Assembly: GCF_020510685.1 (NCBI RefSeq)
Contig: NZ_CP075185.1
Location: 3,162,001 to 3,226,000, forward strand
Length of the DNA: 64,000 bases
Origin: Dechloromonas denitrificans
GTDB taxonomy: Bacteria > Pseudomonadota > Gammaproteobacteria > Burkholderiales > Rhodocyclaceae
Direction of reading: 5' to 3'
The notes beneath the pieces are model-generated. The model saw nothing but the letters and a program-made list of their open reading frames with translations, ran no database searches and had not been told where the DNA came from. Shown here one piece after another: positions 8,917-20,414 of the stretch (positions within the stretch are counted from its first letter, which is position 1; every line of letters begins with the position of its first letter). The translations under genes and the position numbers were made by a program.

Positions 8917-9534
8917 ATGAGCGAAATCGAATCTTCCACCCCACAGGCCCGCGGCCCCGTCGACCACAGCGTTCGTGATCAGATCGTCGAGGCAGCCGAG
9001 GCGCACTTCAGCCACTACGGCTACGACAAGACCACGGTCTCCGACCTGGCCAAGGCGATCGGCTTTTCCAAGGCTTATATCTACAAATTCTTCGATTCCA
9101 AGCAGGCAATCGGCGAAGCCATCTGCAGCAAGACCTTGAGCACCATCGTCGCTGCGGTCGATGAAGCGGTGGCCGGCGCCAGCACGCCGACGGAGAAATT
9201 CCGTCGATTATTCAAAGCCATGGTGGCGACGAGCGTGGAAATCTTCTTCAATGATCGCAAGCTGTACGACATTGCCGCGCATTCCGCCGGCGAGGGTTGG
9301 CCGTCCGCCGTTGCCTACGGACAGCGCATTCGGCAGACCCTGACAGAGATCGTCCGAGAAGGGCGGGAAGTGGGCGAGTTCGAGCGCAAGACGCCGCTCG
9401 ACGAAACGGTGCATGCGATCTATCTCGTCATGCTGCCCTTTGCCAATCCGTTGCTGCTCCAGCACAACCTCGATCTCATCGAGGACGCGCCCAGCCAGTT
9501 GTCGAATCTGGTGCTGCGTAGCCTGGCACCCTAG
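8917..9534 (+). CDS. TetR-family transcriptional repressor
   Basis: The 205-residue protein has a TetR N-terminal DNA-binding domain with the helix-turn-helix TTVSDLAKAIGFSKAYIYKFF and a ligand-binding C-terminal half ending near QLSNLVLRSL. It sits between the outer membrane factor gene (divergent) and the adaptor/pump genes (same strand). Very similar inverted repeats lie on both sides of it, so it probably represses both arms of the efflux system until an inducer binds. The inducer is unknown. Confidence 0.92.
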   Translation: MSEIESSTPQARGPVDHSVRDQIVEAAEAHFSHYGYDKTTVSDLAKAIGFSKAYIYKFFDSKQAIGEAICSKTLSTIVAAVDEAVAGASTPTEKFRRLFKAMVATSVEIFFNDRKLYDIAAHSAGEGWPSAVAYGQRIRQTLTEIVREGREVGEFERKTPLDETVHAIYLVMLPFANPLLLQHNLDLIEDAPSQLSNLVLRSLAP

Positions 9535-9552
9535 AACGCCGCCTGAGAAAAA

Positions 9553-9590
9553 AGTGACCATTGACAATATTGGTCACTAGATGGAAGATA
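9553..9590 (+). promoter_or_regulatory. TetR-type operator over adaptor-pump promoter
   Basis: AGTGACCA (9553-9560) and TGGTCACT (9571-9578) make a perfect 8-bp inverted repeat with a 10-bp spacer. The spacer begins with TTGACA (9561-9566), a consensus -35; the best -10 is weak (AAGATA, 9585-9590). A repressor bound here would cover the -35. It shares the GTGAC-N-GTCAC core and spacing with the site at 8855-8878. Confidence 0.65.
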
Positions 9591-9617
9591 AAGGCCTTCG
9601 CGTTAAAGGAGGTCGTC

Positions 9618-10750
9618 ATGTTTCAGCGCCGCTATATTCCCTTCCTCGCCGTCGTCGGTCTGTTGCCTTTCGCCTTGGCAGCCTGCAGCGACGCCACTTC
9701 TTCACTCGATCCGCGGACCCAGGCGCCACTCGTCCGGATCGCGCCGGTAGCGACCGCCATCCAGGCCGAGCCTTCGTTCAGCGGCGTCGTCGCGGCACGG
9801 GTGCAGAGCGACCTGGGTTTCCGCGTTCCCGGCAAAATCCTGGAGCGCCTGGTCGATGCTGGCCAGACCGTCAAGCGCGGTCAGGCGCTGATGCGCATCG
9901 ACCCCACCGATTTGAAGCTCGCCACGCGTGCCCACGACGAGGCCGTTGCCGCCGCCACGGCGCGCGCCCGCCAGACCGCGGAGGATGAGTCGAGATACCG
10001 CGATCTTGTTTCGGCCGGGGCGGTGTCAGCCTCCGCCTACGACAAGATCAAGGCGGCCGCCGATTCGGCGAGAGCGGAGCTCAAGGCAGCCCAGGCCCAG
10101 GCCGACGTTGCCCACAACGAAACGGGCTACGCCGTACTGCTCGCCGATTCGGACGGGGTCGTGGTCGAGACCCTGGGCGAGCCGGGTCAGGTGGTCGCTG
10201 CAGGCCAGGTCGTCGTCCGGGTGGCCCATGCCGGGCGTCGTGAAGCGCTCATTGCGCTCCCCGAAAGCCTGCGTCCGGCGATCGGCTCCGCAGGGCGCGC
10301 GACCCTGTATGGCAGCGGGCTGACAGGCGCCGCGAAACTGCGTCAGTTGTCGGATGCCGCCAACCCCCTGACACGTACTTTCGAGGCTCGCTACGTACTG
10401 GAGGGCCGGCTGGCCGACGCGCCCCTCGGCTCGACCGTTTCTATCGAAATTCAAAGCGGCCGCGCCACCCCGGCGCTCCAGATTCCTGTCAGCGCGCTCT
10501 TCGATCAGGGCAAGGGGCCCGGCGTCTGGCTGGTCAAAGGTCAGGAGGACCAAGGACAGGGGCTTCAGGCTACCTGGCGCGCCGTGCAGGTAGCCGGCCT
10601 CAGCGGTGAATCCGCTGCGATCACCGGTGGGCTGGCGGCGGGTGATCGTGTCGTTGTGCTCGGCGCCCATCTGCTGCACGAAGGCGAACCGGTTCGACTG
10701 GCTGACAGCAGCGCCGCACCTGGCGCAGCGGCGAACGGCGGGGCACAGAA

Positions 10751-10754
<4 letters not shown>
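9618..10754 (+). CDS. RND efflux periplasmic adaptor (MFP) lipoprotein
   Basis: The ATG at 9618 is chosen because AAAGGAGGT lies just before it and because it opens a lipoprotein signal with LAAC (Cys23). The 378-residue protein then has the barrel-sandwich/lipoyl halves (GFRVPGKILERLVDAGQTVKRGQ and SDGVVVETLGEPGQVV) split by a coiled-coil hairpin, the HlyD/AcrA pattern. It would join the inner-membrane pump at 10751 to the outer membrane channel. The stop overlaps the pump start by four bases. Substrate is not predictable. Confidence 0.93.
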
Positions 10755-13852
<3,098 letters not shown>

Positions 13853-13862
13853 CACAAGAAAT

Positions 13863-13909
13863 CGGTACGCCGGCCCCGCTGCGGATTGCCGGCGTACCGC
13901 CCTTTTTCT
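13863..13909 (+). terminator. Intrinsic terminator after RND operon
   Basis: An 11-bp perfect stem, CGGTACGCCGG (13863-13873) and CCGGCGTACCG (13889-13899), is followed by CCCTTTTTCT. It lies 11 bp after the pump stop codon and is a textbook intrinsic terminator. Confidence 0.88.
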
Positions 13910-13910
13910 A

Positions 13911-14145
13911 GGTTCAGCGCTACTCCCTGAGTATGGCCTGGCATATCAGCGCTTTGCTTCGTGGAGTTCGCGGAGCTTAGACTTTTGACGTCTGCTTTGA
14001 ACCGAGCCGAGTATGGAGGCTGCTGCTCACCAAGCCTTGACACTGACCGGCAGGTATCCAGCCAATTGCTGACCGCCACAGACTAACTTCTGAATGGCGG
14101 CATTGGCAGATAACCAGTCACCAACCATCCAGCCCCCTCCCCGCT
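13911..14145. other. Non-coding spacer
   Basis: About 235 bases between the RND terminator and the convergent DsbA-like gene hold no credible reading frame or structured element. Local words (for example repeated CTGCTT and GCCGAGTATGG) look like old degraded sequence. Confidence 0.4.
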
Positions 14146-14835
14146 TCAGATCGCACAACCATTAATGTCACAGACCGGCGCATCACCCGTACTCCCGCCC
14201 CCCGGCACCCGAACCTGGCTGCGCAACCAGTCCTGAAAGGCTTGCGGCTGGCCCAGATAGCTCCCGATATCGATGCCCTGCAAAACACCATCGGTTTCGA
14301 GTACAAAGCTGGGAAAGCCGCGGGCGCCGACCTCGGCCATCAAATGCCGGGTTTCCTCGATATGGCGCTGGACGGTGGCGCCGGATTGTTGCGCGAACGC
14401 TGCGACAAAGGCCTGCGTGTCGAGGCCGAGTTCGGCGGCGACTTCGCTCAGGGTGGCTGGCTCGGCAATCCGGCGGCCTTCGACGTAATGCGCGATCTGC
14501 AGTTGCGCCAGCATGTCCAGCCCGCGCCCGGCGATCGCTTCGGCGGCCAGGATGGCCGCCGTGGGCGGTTCGGAATCGAGCACGACGCCGCTGGCGTGTA
14601 GCAGACCGTCGGCGTAGGCCGGCCCGAAGGGCTGGCCGGTCAGTTGCGCGATGCGCGCGTCGTGCTGCTTGACGTAGGCGCGCAGTTGCGGCGTCACGCT
14701 CTGGCGGTTGGCACCGGTCATCATGCCGCCGCCGTGCGCCTGAACGGCGAGAATTTCGCGCGCCGCCCTGACCAGCGGCGCGGCGCCGTAGCACCAGCCG
14801 CAGAGCGGGTCGTAGATGTAATGCAGGGTGCTCAT
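14146..14835 (-). CDS. DsbA-family thioredoxin-fold protein
   Basis: This 229-residue protein starts directly with the active site: DPLCGWCYG, with CGWC at residues 12-15, and has the cis-proline loop GFPSF further on. There is no signal peptide, so it is predicted to be cytoplasmic, like the FrnE/HCCA-isomerase-like DsbA branch rather than periplasmic DsbA. The C-terminus carries two more cysteines (VCDINGC). GGAGT lies upstream of the ATG. It is 98 bp downstream of an MBL-fold gene on the same strand. Function is likely thiol-disulfide exchange or glutathione-linked isomerisation. Confidence 0.87.
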   Translation of the reverse strand: MSTLHYIYDPLCGWCYGAAPLVRAAREILAVQAHGGGMMTGANRQSVTPQLRAYVKQHDARIAQLTGQPFGPAYADGLLHASGVVLDSEPPTAAILAAEAIAGRGLDMLAQLQIAHYVEGRRIAEPATLSEVAAELGLDTQAFVAAFAQQSGATVQRHIEETRHLMAEVGARGFPSFVLETDGVLQGIDIGSYLGQPQAFQDWLRSQVRVPGGGSTGDAPVCDINGCAI

Positions 14836-14933
14836 GTTCGGGACTCCAAATCAATCAATGGGTTTTGCGGGGTAAAGGCCGGTTTGCCTGGCCCGCACTG
14901 CCCGTCGGGGCGATGCGGGCCAGGCGGGGCCGA

Positions 14934-15827
14934 TTACCACTTCATTTCGCCCTTGTTCACCTTGGCGCCGATCTCCAGCGCGAGACCCTCGCCGACTTGC
15001 GGGTAGGCTTTCTTCATTGCTTCGATCAGCTCGGCACCGGTCTTCGCCTTGGCCGCTTCTACCTCAAAGCGCTGCAGGTATTCGCGGGTATAGCGGATAT
15101 TGCTGGTATCCAGCACCGTGCCGGCAGTCATGTGGCCGGGCACGACCGTCACCGGTTTGAGTGCCTCGATTTCATCGAGTTGGACAATCCAGGCCTGGCG
15201 TTCGCTCGCTTTCTGGGTGTCAGCGGTCCACACATGCAAATTGCCGAAAATGGCGATGTTGCCGGCGATGGTCCGGATCGACGGAATCCACACATAGGGG
15301 CGATGCGCGAGTTCGCCGCCGGTGTCGCGCACTTCGATGCTTTCGCCATCAACGCTCAGCGTGTTGCCTTGCAGCAGGTCCGGGACGATCGGCTTCTGCG
15401 GTGCGTTGGCGCCCATCTTCGGGCCCCAGAAGGCGAGCTTGCCGGCCAGCTTGGCCTCGATCTTGGCGCGCACGGCCGGGGTGGTCAGCACCTGCGCCTG
15501 CGGGAAAATGCCTTTCAGCACTTCGGCGCCGAAGTAGAAATCGGGGTCGGCATTGCTGATGAAGATCGTCTTCAGCGTCTTGCCGCTATCGAGCACATTG
15601 GCGGCAATGCGCAGCGCATCGGCGCGGGTGAAGCCGCTGTCGATCACGACCGCTTCGCGCTTGCCGCTGACCACCACGGCATTGACGTGAAAGCTGTTGG
15701 CGTCGGCGTTATAGGTCGTGATGCTGAGCGGCGCGGCGACTTCGGCACGGGCGCCGCTCGCGGCAACAACGCCGAGCGTGATCAGGGCGGGGAAAACGAA
15801 GCGGCCAAGTTGGCGGGTATAGGACAT
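14934..15827 (-). CDS. Exported MBL-fold protein with atypical metal motif
   Basis: The 297-residue protein opens with a Sec-type signal (FPALITLGVVAASGARA) and has the metallo-beta-lactamase-fold landmarks AVVIDSGFTRADA and a late VPGHMTAG. Where the metal-binding HxHxDH normally lies it has NADPDF (residues 92-97) in IFISNADPDFYFGAE, so three of the four usual ligands are changed. It may bind one metal, use other ligands, or not be hydrolytic. The ATG at 15827 has AAGGAGA upstream. A divergent LysR gene and a downstream DsbA-like gene form a recurring-looking module. Confidence 0.85.
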   Translation of the reverse strand: MSYTRQLGRFVFPALITLGVVAASGARAEVAAPLSITTYNADANSFHVNAVVVSGKREAVVIDSGFTRADALRIAANVLDSGKTLKTIFISNADPDFYFGAEVLKGIFPQAQVLTTPAVRAKIEAKLAGKLAFWGPKMGANAPQKPIVPDLLQGNTLSVDGESIEVRDTGGELAHRPYVWIPSIRTIAGNIAIFGNLHVWTADTQKASERQAWIVQLDEIEALKPVTVVPGHMTAGTVLDTSNIRYTREYLQRFEVEAAKAKTGAELIEAMKKAYPQVGEGLALEIGAKVNKGEMKW

Positions 15828-15867
15828 GTTGGTCTCCTTGAATGAATAAGCAAGCGGTGCGGAACGA

Positions 15868-15898
15868 ACTTTAAGTTTTGCAAAATGATTGATAAAGT
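15868..15898. promoter_or_regulatory. Candidate LysR binding region
   Basis: The 108-bp divergent spacer holds a perfect palindrome TTTTGCAAAA (15876-15885) inside a wider ACTTTA/TAAAGT inverted repeat (15868-15873, 15893-15898). The position between a LysR gene and its neighbour suits an operator. Binding is inferred. Confidence 0.45.
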
Positions 15899-15935
15899 CC
15901 GTATCGGTTGATTGTTTATTGCATGGATCGATGAA

Positions 15936-16862
15936 ATGGATCGCCTGACCGCAGTACGTGTCTTTGTCGAAGTCGCCGATCGGGGCAGCCTGACGCAGAC
16001 GGCCGAGCATCTGGAAATGTCGGCCGCCATGGTCAGCCGCTATCTCGCCGCCGTCGAGGACTGGTTCGAGGCCCGCTTGCTGCATCGGACGACGCGCAAG
16101 GTCAGCCTGACCGATGCCGGTCTGGCGGCGCTGCCCGCCTGCCGGCAAATGCTCGACATCGCCGAGGAGGCTCGCCACATCGCGGCCGAACGCAGCCGTG
16201 AGCCAGCCGGGGTCCTCCGGGTTACAACTTCCAGCTCTTTTGCCGACGCTCAACTTACGGCTGCACTGATCGACTTTCAGCAGCACTACCCGCAGGTCGA
16301 AATCGTGCTGTCGGTGGGTGACAAGCCGACCGATCTGGTCGCCGAGCGGGTCGATCTGGCGGTGCGCATCACCAACACACTGGATCCGACAATGATTACG
16401 CGCCCCCTGGCGCGCTGTCGCTCGATGCTCTGTGCCTCACCCGACTATCTGCAACGCCACGGCCTGCCGCTTACCGCCGACGACTTGCGCCAGCACCGCT
16501 GCATCGCGCACGCCTTCGGTATTGGCAAGCAATACCGACTGACGCGGAGTGGCGAGACGATTACCGTACCGGTCAATTGGAGCTTCCACACCAACGAGAC
16601 TGCCGTCTTACGACGGGCGGTGCTATCCGGCGCGGGTATTGGCATGCTGCCGACTTACTATTTGGGTGACGACCTGCGTGCCGGGCGCCTGGTGCACCTG
16701 CTGCCGGATCATGAGCCAGACGTGCTGGGAATTCATGCCATTTATCTCTCGCGTCGGCATCAACCGCTCGCCCTGCGCCTGCTGGTGGATTTTCTTGCTG
16801 CCCGCTTTGCCGGCGAACCGGCACCGTGGGATCTGGCGCTCAACGTGCAAACACAGGCCTGA
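15936..16862 (+). CDS. LysR-family transcriptional regulator
   Basis: The 308-residue protein has the standard LysR start MDRLTAVRVFVEVADRGSL and the helix-turn-helix LTQTAEHLEMSAAMVSRYLA, then a substrate-binding-like effector domain. The ATG at 15936 is taken as the start because it gives the family's normal N-terminus; an upstream in-frame codon at 15912 adds eight unlike residues. It is of the CrgA/DsdC-like group often found beside MBL-fold and DsbA-like genes. It is divergent from the MBL-fold gene and probably controls it. Confidence 0.9.
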   Translation: MDRLTAVRVFVEVADRGSLTQTAEHLEMSAAMVSRYLAAVEDWFEARLLHRTTRKVSLTDAGLAALPACRQMLDIAEEARHIAAERSREPAGVLRVTTSSSFADAQLTAALIDFQQHYPQVEIVLSVGDKPTDLVAERVDLAVRITNTLDPTMITRPLARCRSMLCASPDYLQRHGLPLTADDLRQHRCIAHAFGIGKQYRLTRSGETITVPVNWSFHTNETAVLRRAVLSGAGIGMLPTYYLGDDLRAGRLVHLLPDHEPDVLGIHAIYLSRRHQPLALRLLVDFLAARFAGEPAPWDLALNVQTQA

Positions 16863-16886
16863 ATTGAAGGAGAACGACTTGACCTT

Positions 16887-16930
16887 TTTGCACCAGCCCC
16901 TTGCACTGATAGGCTAGGGCTGGTGTCAAA
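16887..16930. repeat. Inverted repeat between convergent genes
   Basis: CACCAGCCC (16891-16899) and GGGCTGGTG (16917-16925) form a 9-bp perfect stem that extends by TTTG/CAAA with a one-base bulge. It lies between the ends of the LysR and chemoreceptor genes. No T tract follows on either strand, so it is not a standard terminator, though it could still slow both transcripts. Confidence 0.6.
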
Positions 16931-16960
16931 CAGCTGCTTGATGATCGGCAAGCCGTCCGA

Positions 16961-19078
16961 CTAAACGGCGAAGCGGCTGACCGTGCTTTGCATGCCGGTT
17001 GCCGTTTCGAGCAATTTCTGGGCGCCGAGCAAGGCTTCGCCGGCCACCGAATTGTTTTCATCCGACAGTCCGGAAATCTTTTCGACATGGGCGCGGATAT
17101 TCTCGGTCGCCGTGCCCTGCTCCTGAAGCGCTCCGGAAATGCTCGCCACCACGGCGACCACCCTGGCCGCGCTGTCGCGGATGTGCTGGATCGCCACGCC
17201 GGCTTCGTTGGCCAGCGCCACACCCTTGTCCACCTGGGTCACGCCGGATTCCATGGCCTTCACGGCAGCGTGCATGCCGCCCTGGATGGCCTGGATCATC
17301 CCGGCGATTTCCCGGGTTGCCGTGGCCGTGCGCTCGGCCAGCTTGCGCACCTCATCGGCCACCACGGCAAAACCGCGCCCGGATTCGCCGGCCCGCGCCG
17401 CTTCGATGGCGGCGTTCAGGGCCAGCAAGTTGGTCTGATCGGCGATGTCGCGAATAACCTGGACGACCGAGGAAATCCGTTCCGACTGGTCGCCCAGCGC
17501 CAGGATGTTTTGCGTCGACAGGCGCACGGTGGCGGCGATTTCCTCCATGCTGCTGACGGCGTTGCCGATGACCGTCACGCCGCTCTCGCAGGCGTTGCCC
17601 GAGGCCACCGAAATGGCATGGGCTTGCGTGGCGTGGTCGACCACCTGCACCATGCTCGCGCTCACCTCTTCGGTAGTGCTCGCCACGCCGGCCGTGGACT
17701 GGCTCTGCGCCTGCGAGGTCAGCGCCACCTGATCGGCGGCGTTCACCATCAATCGGGCATGCAGGGTCACCTGATCGGCGTTGTTGCGGATTTCCGTCAG
17801 CATCTGCCGGAACATCTCGCGCAGGTGCTTGATCGAGGCGAGCAGGCTGCTCCGGTCGAGCGGATCGACCTCGATGCGCAGCCCGAGATTGCCGGCCGCG
17901 ACATGGCGGGTGATTTCGCAGGCATAGCGAGGGTCGCCGCCGAGCAGGCGTTGCAGATTGCGAATCACCGCGCCGCCGAGGAGCGCGACGACAAGGGCAA
18001 TGGCCAGTCCAAAGCCGCCGAGCCACAGGTAGTTGCTGCGGATGATTTCCGCCGCATTGATTTCGTCCTCGGCATTCCGGGCATTGGCCATGATCACCAC
18101 TTGATCGATCACCGCCCGATGCTGCGCGTAAAGCGCCGCCAGCCTGGGCAGCAGACTCTCGGCGGCGGCGTGATTGTCGGCCTGCAGCGCCGGGATGAAT
18201 TCCTTGTCGCGCAAATCGAGGAAGGCGATGCCCGGCCGGTAGGCATCCTCAACCATCAGGGTTTTCATTTGGCCGGCCGGCAATTGATCGACCCAGACCT
18301 TGTGGCGGACCTCGAAATCCTCGCGCAATTGCCGGCTCTTGTCGAAAAAGGCTGGCAGGGCCGCGCTCTCGGCACGGAGCATTTCCAGCACGACGAGATA
18401 GGATTCGATCAGATACTCGGGCGGCGGCAGGATATCGGCCACCAGATCCTTGCCCTGGACCACGCGCTGGTAGATCGGCCCATTGACCTGCACCTTGCCC
18501 AGGCCGTTGTAGACCATCGTTCCGGCAATGCCGAAGCCGAGCAGGAAAGCCAGCATCAGCAGCCGCAACTGGTGGCTGACCGACAATTCGAAAACCCGGC
18601 GAAAAACATTGAGATGGCTGAGCGCCGACTTGCTGACGACAGCACCGCCCTGTAGCCGGACGCTGGCCCGGCCTTCCCGGAACTGGCGATACAGCGCGTC
18701 GGCCGCCTCGACCTGGGCGCGCGTCGGCTTGGTGCGCATCGAGGTGTAGCCGACCACCTTGCCGCCCTCGTCGATCGGCGCGACGTGGGCATTCACCCAG
18801 TAGAAATCGCCATTCCTGCAGCGGTTCTTGACCACGCCGTTCCACGGCTTGCCCCGCTTCAGCGTCGCCCACATGTCGGCGAAGGCCTCGACCGGCATTT
18901 CCGGATGACGCACGACATTGTGGTTCTGACCGAGCAATTCCTCTTCGGGAAAGCCGGAGATCCGGATGAAATCCGGATTGACGTAGGTGATGACGCCGCG
19001 CAGATCGGTCTTGGTGACGATGGTCGCGCCCTCCTCCATCAGGACTTCCTGGCGCGTAATTGGCAGATTCGTTTTCAT
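16961..19078 (-). CDS. PAS-containing methyl-accepting chemotaxis protein (Aer-like)
   Basis: The 705-residue protein begins with an Aer-type PAS domain (about residues 10-120; [24 protein letters not shown] is typical, with [15 protein letters not shown]). It then has a first membrane helix near 170-190, a periplasmic helical domain to about 355, a second helix, HAMP, and the conserved signalling tip around [23 protein letters not shown]. It should report redox state or a PAS ligand, and perhaps a periplasmic signal, to CheA. It stands alone beside the purine cluster; any link to purine taxis is a guess. Confidence 0.92.
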   Translation of the reverse strand: MKTNLPITRQEVLMEEGATIVTKTDLRGVITYVNPDFIRISGFPEEELLGQNHNVVRHPEMPVEAFADMWATLKRGKPWNGVVKNRCRNGDFYWVNAHVAPIDEGGKVVGYTSMRTKPTRAQVEAADALYRQFREGRASVRLQGGAVVSKSALSHLNVFRRVFELSVSHQLRLLMLAFLLGFGIAGTMVYNGLGKVQVNGPIYQRVVQGKDLVADILPPPEYLIESYLVVLEMLRAESAALPAFFDKSRQLREDFEVRHKVWVDQLPAGQMKTLMVEDAYRPGIAFLDLRDKEFIPALQADNHAAAESLLPRLAALYAQHRAVIDQVVIMANARNAEDEINAAEIIRSNYLWLGGFGLAIALVVALLGGAVIRNLQRLLGGDPRYACEITRHVAAGNLGLRIEVDPLDRSSLLASIKHLREMFRQMLTEIRNNADQVTLHARLMVNAADQVALTSQAQSQSTAGVASTTEEVSASMVQVVDHATQAHAISVASGNACESGVTVIGNAVSSMEEIAATVRLSTQNILALGDQSERISSVVQVIRDIADQTNLLALNAAIEAARAGESGRGFAVVADEVRKLAERTATATREIAGMIQAIQGGMHAAVKAMESGVTQVDKGVALANEAGVAIQHIRDSAARVVAVVASISGALQEQGTATENIRAHVEKISGLSDENNSVAGEALLGAQKLLETATGMQSTVSRFAV

Positions 19079-19367
19079 GGCTTTTTATTGTTGGTCCCTG
19101 ACTGGCCCGACGAAAATGCGGCAAGGCTTTGTCGGGTGCGGGCAAAGACGACAAAAAGAGTGGAAAACGGCCTCGTCGGCGCATTAAAAGCAGGAAATAC
19201 GCCTATCGCCGAGGCGGCCCGTTCCGAGCCGTCGTGCCTGGCCGAACCCCTTGCCGCACAAGCCAAGTGATCGACAGCGCGGGGTTCGGAGCGGTACGGA
19301 GGGCGATCTACAACCTTGTGCGAAAGACGACAGCCCCCGGGCCGGCCGGCAAACGCCCTCTTCCGGC
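19079..19367. other. Non-coding spacer
   Basis: About 290 bases between the chemoreceptor start and the end of the purine operon. It should contain the chemoreceptor promoter on the minus strand, but no clear -35/-10 pair or terminator with a T tract could be picked out. Confidence 0.4.
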
Positions 19368-20414
19368 TCAGTTGGCCAAGCTGCCGGCCGCCGCGAAATG
19401 GGCGTCGAGACGGGCGATCCAGCCGGCCTGGTCGGCCGGGCTGGCGAAACTCGCCTCGAAACTATTGCGCGCCAGCTGGTACCAGGTAGCCGCATCGAAC
19501 TGGAAGGCGGCCTGCACCGCCCGGATGTTGTCGTTCAGGTAGCCGCCGAAATAGGCCGGATCGTCGCTGTTCAGCATGACCTTGACGCCCGCGGCAAGCA
19601 GCTTGCCGAGCGTGTGTTCAGCCATGCTCGGGAAGACGCACAGCCGGATGTTGGACAGCGGGCAGACGGTCAACGGAATGCCGTCGCGGACCAGCCGGTC
19701 GACCAGCGCCTGGTCTTCCAGCGCCCGCACGCCATGATCGATGCGGGCCGCGCCGAGCCCATCGAGAGCCTCAATGATGAAGGCCGGCGGGCCTTCTTCG
19801 CCGGCATGGGCGACGACCGGCTTGCCGAGTTCCTGGCAGCGGGCGAACAGGCGGGCGAACTTGCTTGGCGGATGGCCCTTTTCCGAGGAATCGAGGCCGA
19901 AACCATCGATCCGCTCGAGATGGGGTTCGGCCTCGGCCAACGTGACGAAACCCTCTTCCTCGCTGAGGTGACGCAGGAAACAGAGAATCAGGCGGCCGCT
20001 GATGCCCCAGCGCTGGCGACCGAGACGCAAGCCCTCGGCCAGACCGTCGAGCACCGTCACGAACGAAATGCCGCGGGCGGTGTGGGTTTGCGGGTCGAAG
20101 AATATTTCGGCGTGCAGCACGTTGTCGGCCGCGGCGCGCTCCAGATAGGCCAGCATCAGGTCGCGAAAATCGTCGGCGGTGCGCAGCACGTCGGCACAGG
20201 CGTAATAAAGATCGAGAAAGGACTGCAGGCTGTCGAAATCGTAGGCCGCCTTGAGCGCCGCTTCGTCGGCATAGGGCAGCGTCAGGCCGTTGCGGCGGGC
20301 CAGCGCGAAGGCCAGTTCGGGCTCCAGCGTGCCTTCGATATGAACGTGCAGTTCGGCCTTGGGCATGCGGCAGGCAAGGTCGAGAACGGAATCGGCAGGG
20401 GACGGGGTAATCAT
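19368..20414 (-). CDS. Adenine deaminase (type 2, adenosine-deaminase fold)
   Basis: The 348-residue protein has the Add/ADE metal motif HVH (His23, His25), the catalytic region HAGEEGPPAFI, RIDHGVR, and NSDDPAYFGGYLNDN. The HAGEEGPP and YFGGY features are those of the type 2 adenine deaminases in Pseudomonas, not classical adenosine deaminase, so the likely reaction is adenine to hypoxanthine. Adenosine cannot be excluded as substrate from sequence alone. Its start overlaps the guaD stop by four bases, making it the last gene of the nine-gene xdh operon. It would feed hypoxanthine to XdhAB. Confidence 0.88.
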   Translation of the reverse strand: MITPSPADSVLDLACRMPKAELHVHIEGTLEPELAFALARRNGLTLPYADEAALKAAYDFDSLQSFLDLYYACADVLRTADDFRDLMLAYLERAAADNVLHAEIFFDPQTHTARGISFVTVLDGLAEGLRLGRQRWGISGRLILCFLRHLSEEEGFVTLAEAEPHLERIDGFGLDSSEKGHPPSKFARLFARCQELGKPVVAHAGEEGPPAFIIEALDGLGAARIDHGVRALEDQALVDRLVRDGIPLTVCPLSNIRLCVFPSMAEHTLGKLLAAGVKVMLNSDDPAYFGGYLNDNIRAVQAAFQFDAATWYQLARNSFEASFASPADQAGWIARLDAHFAAAGSLAN

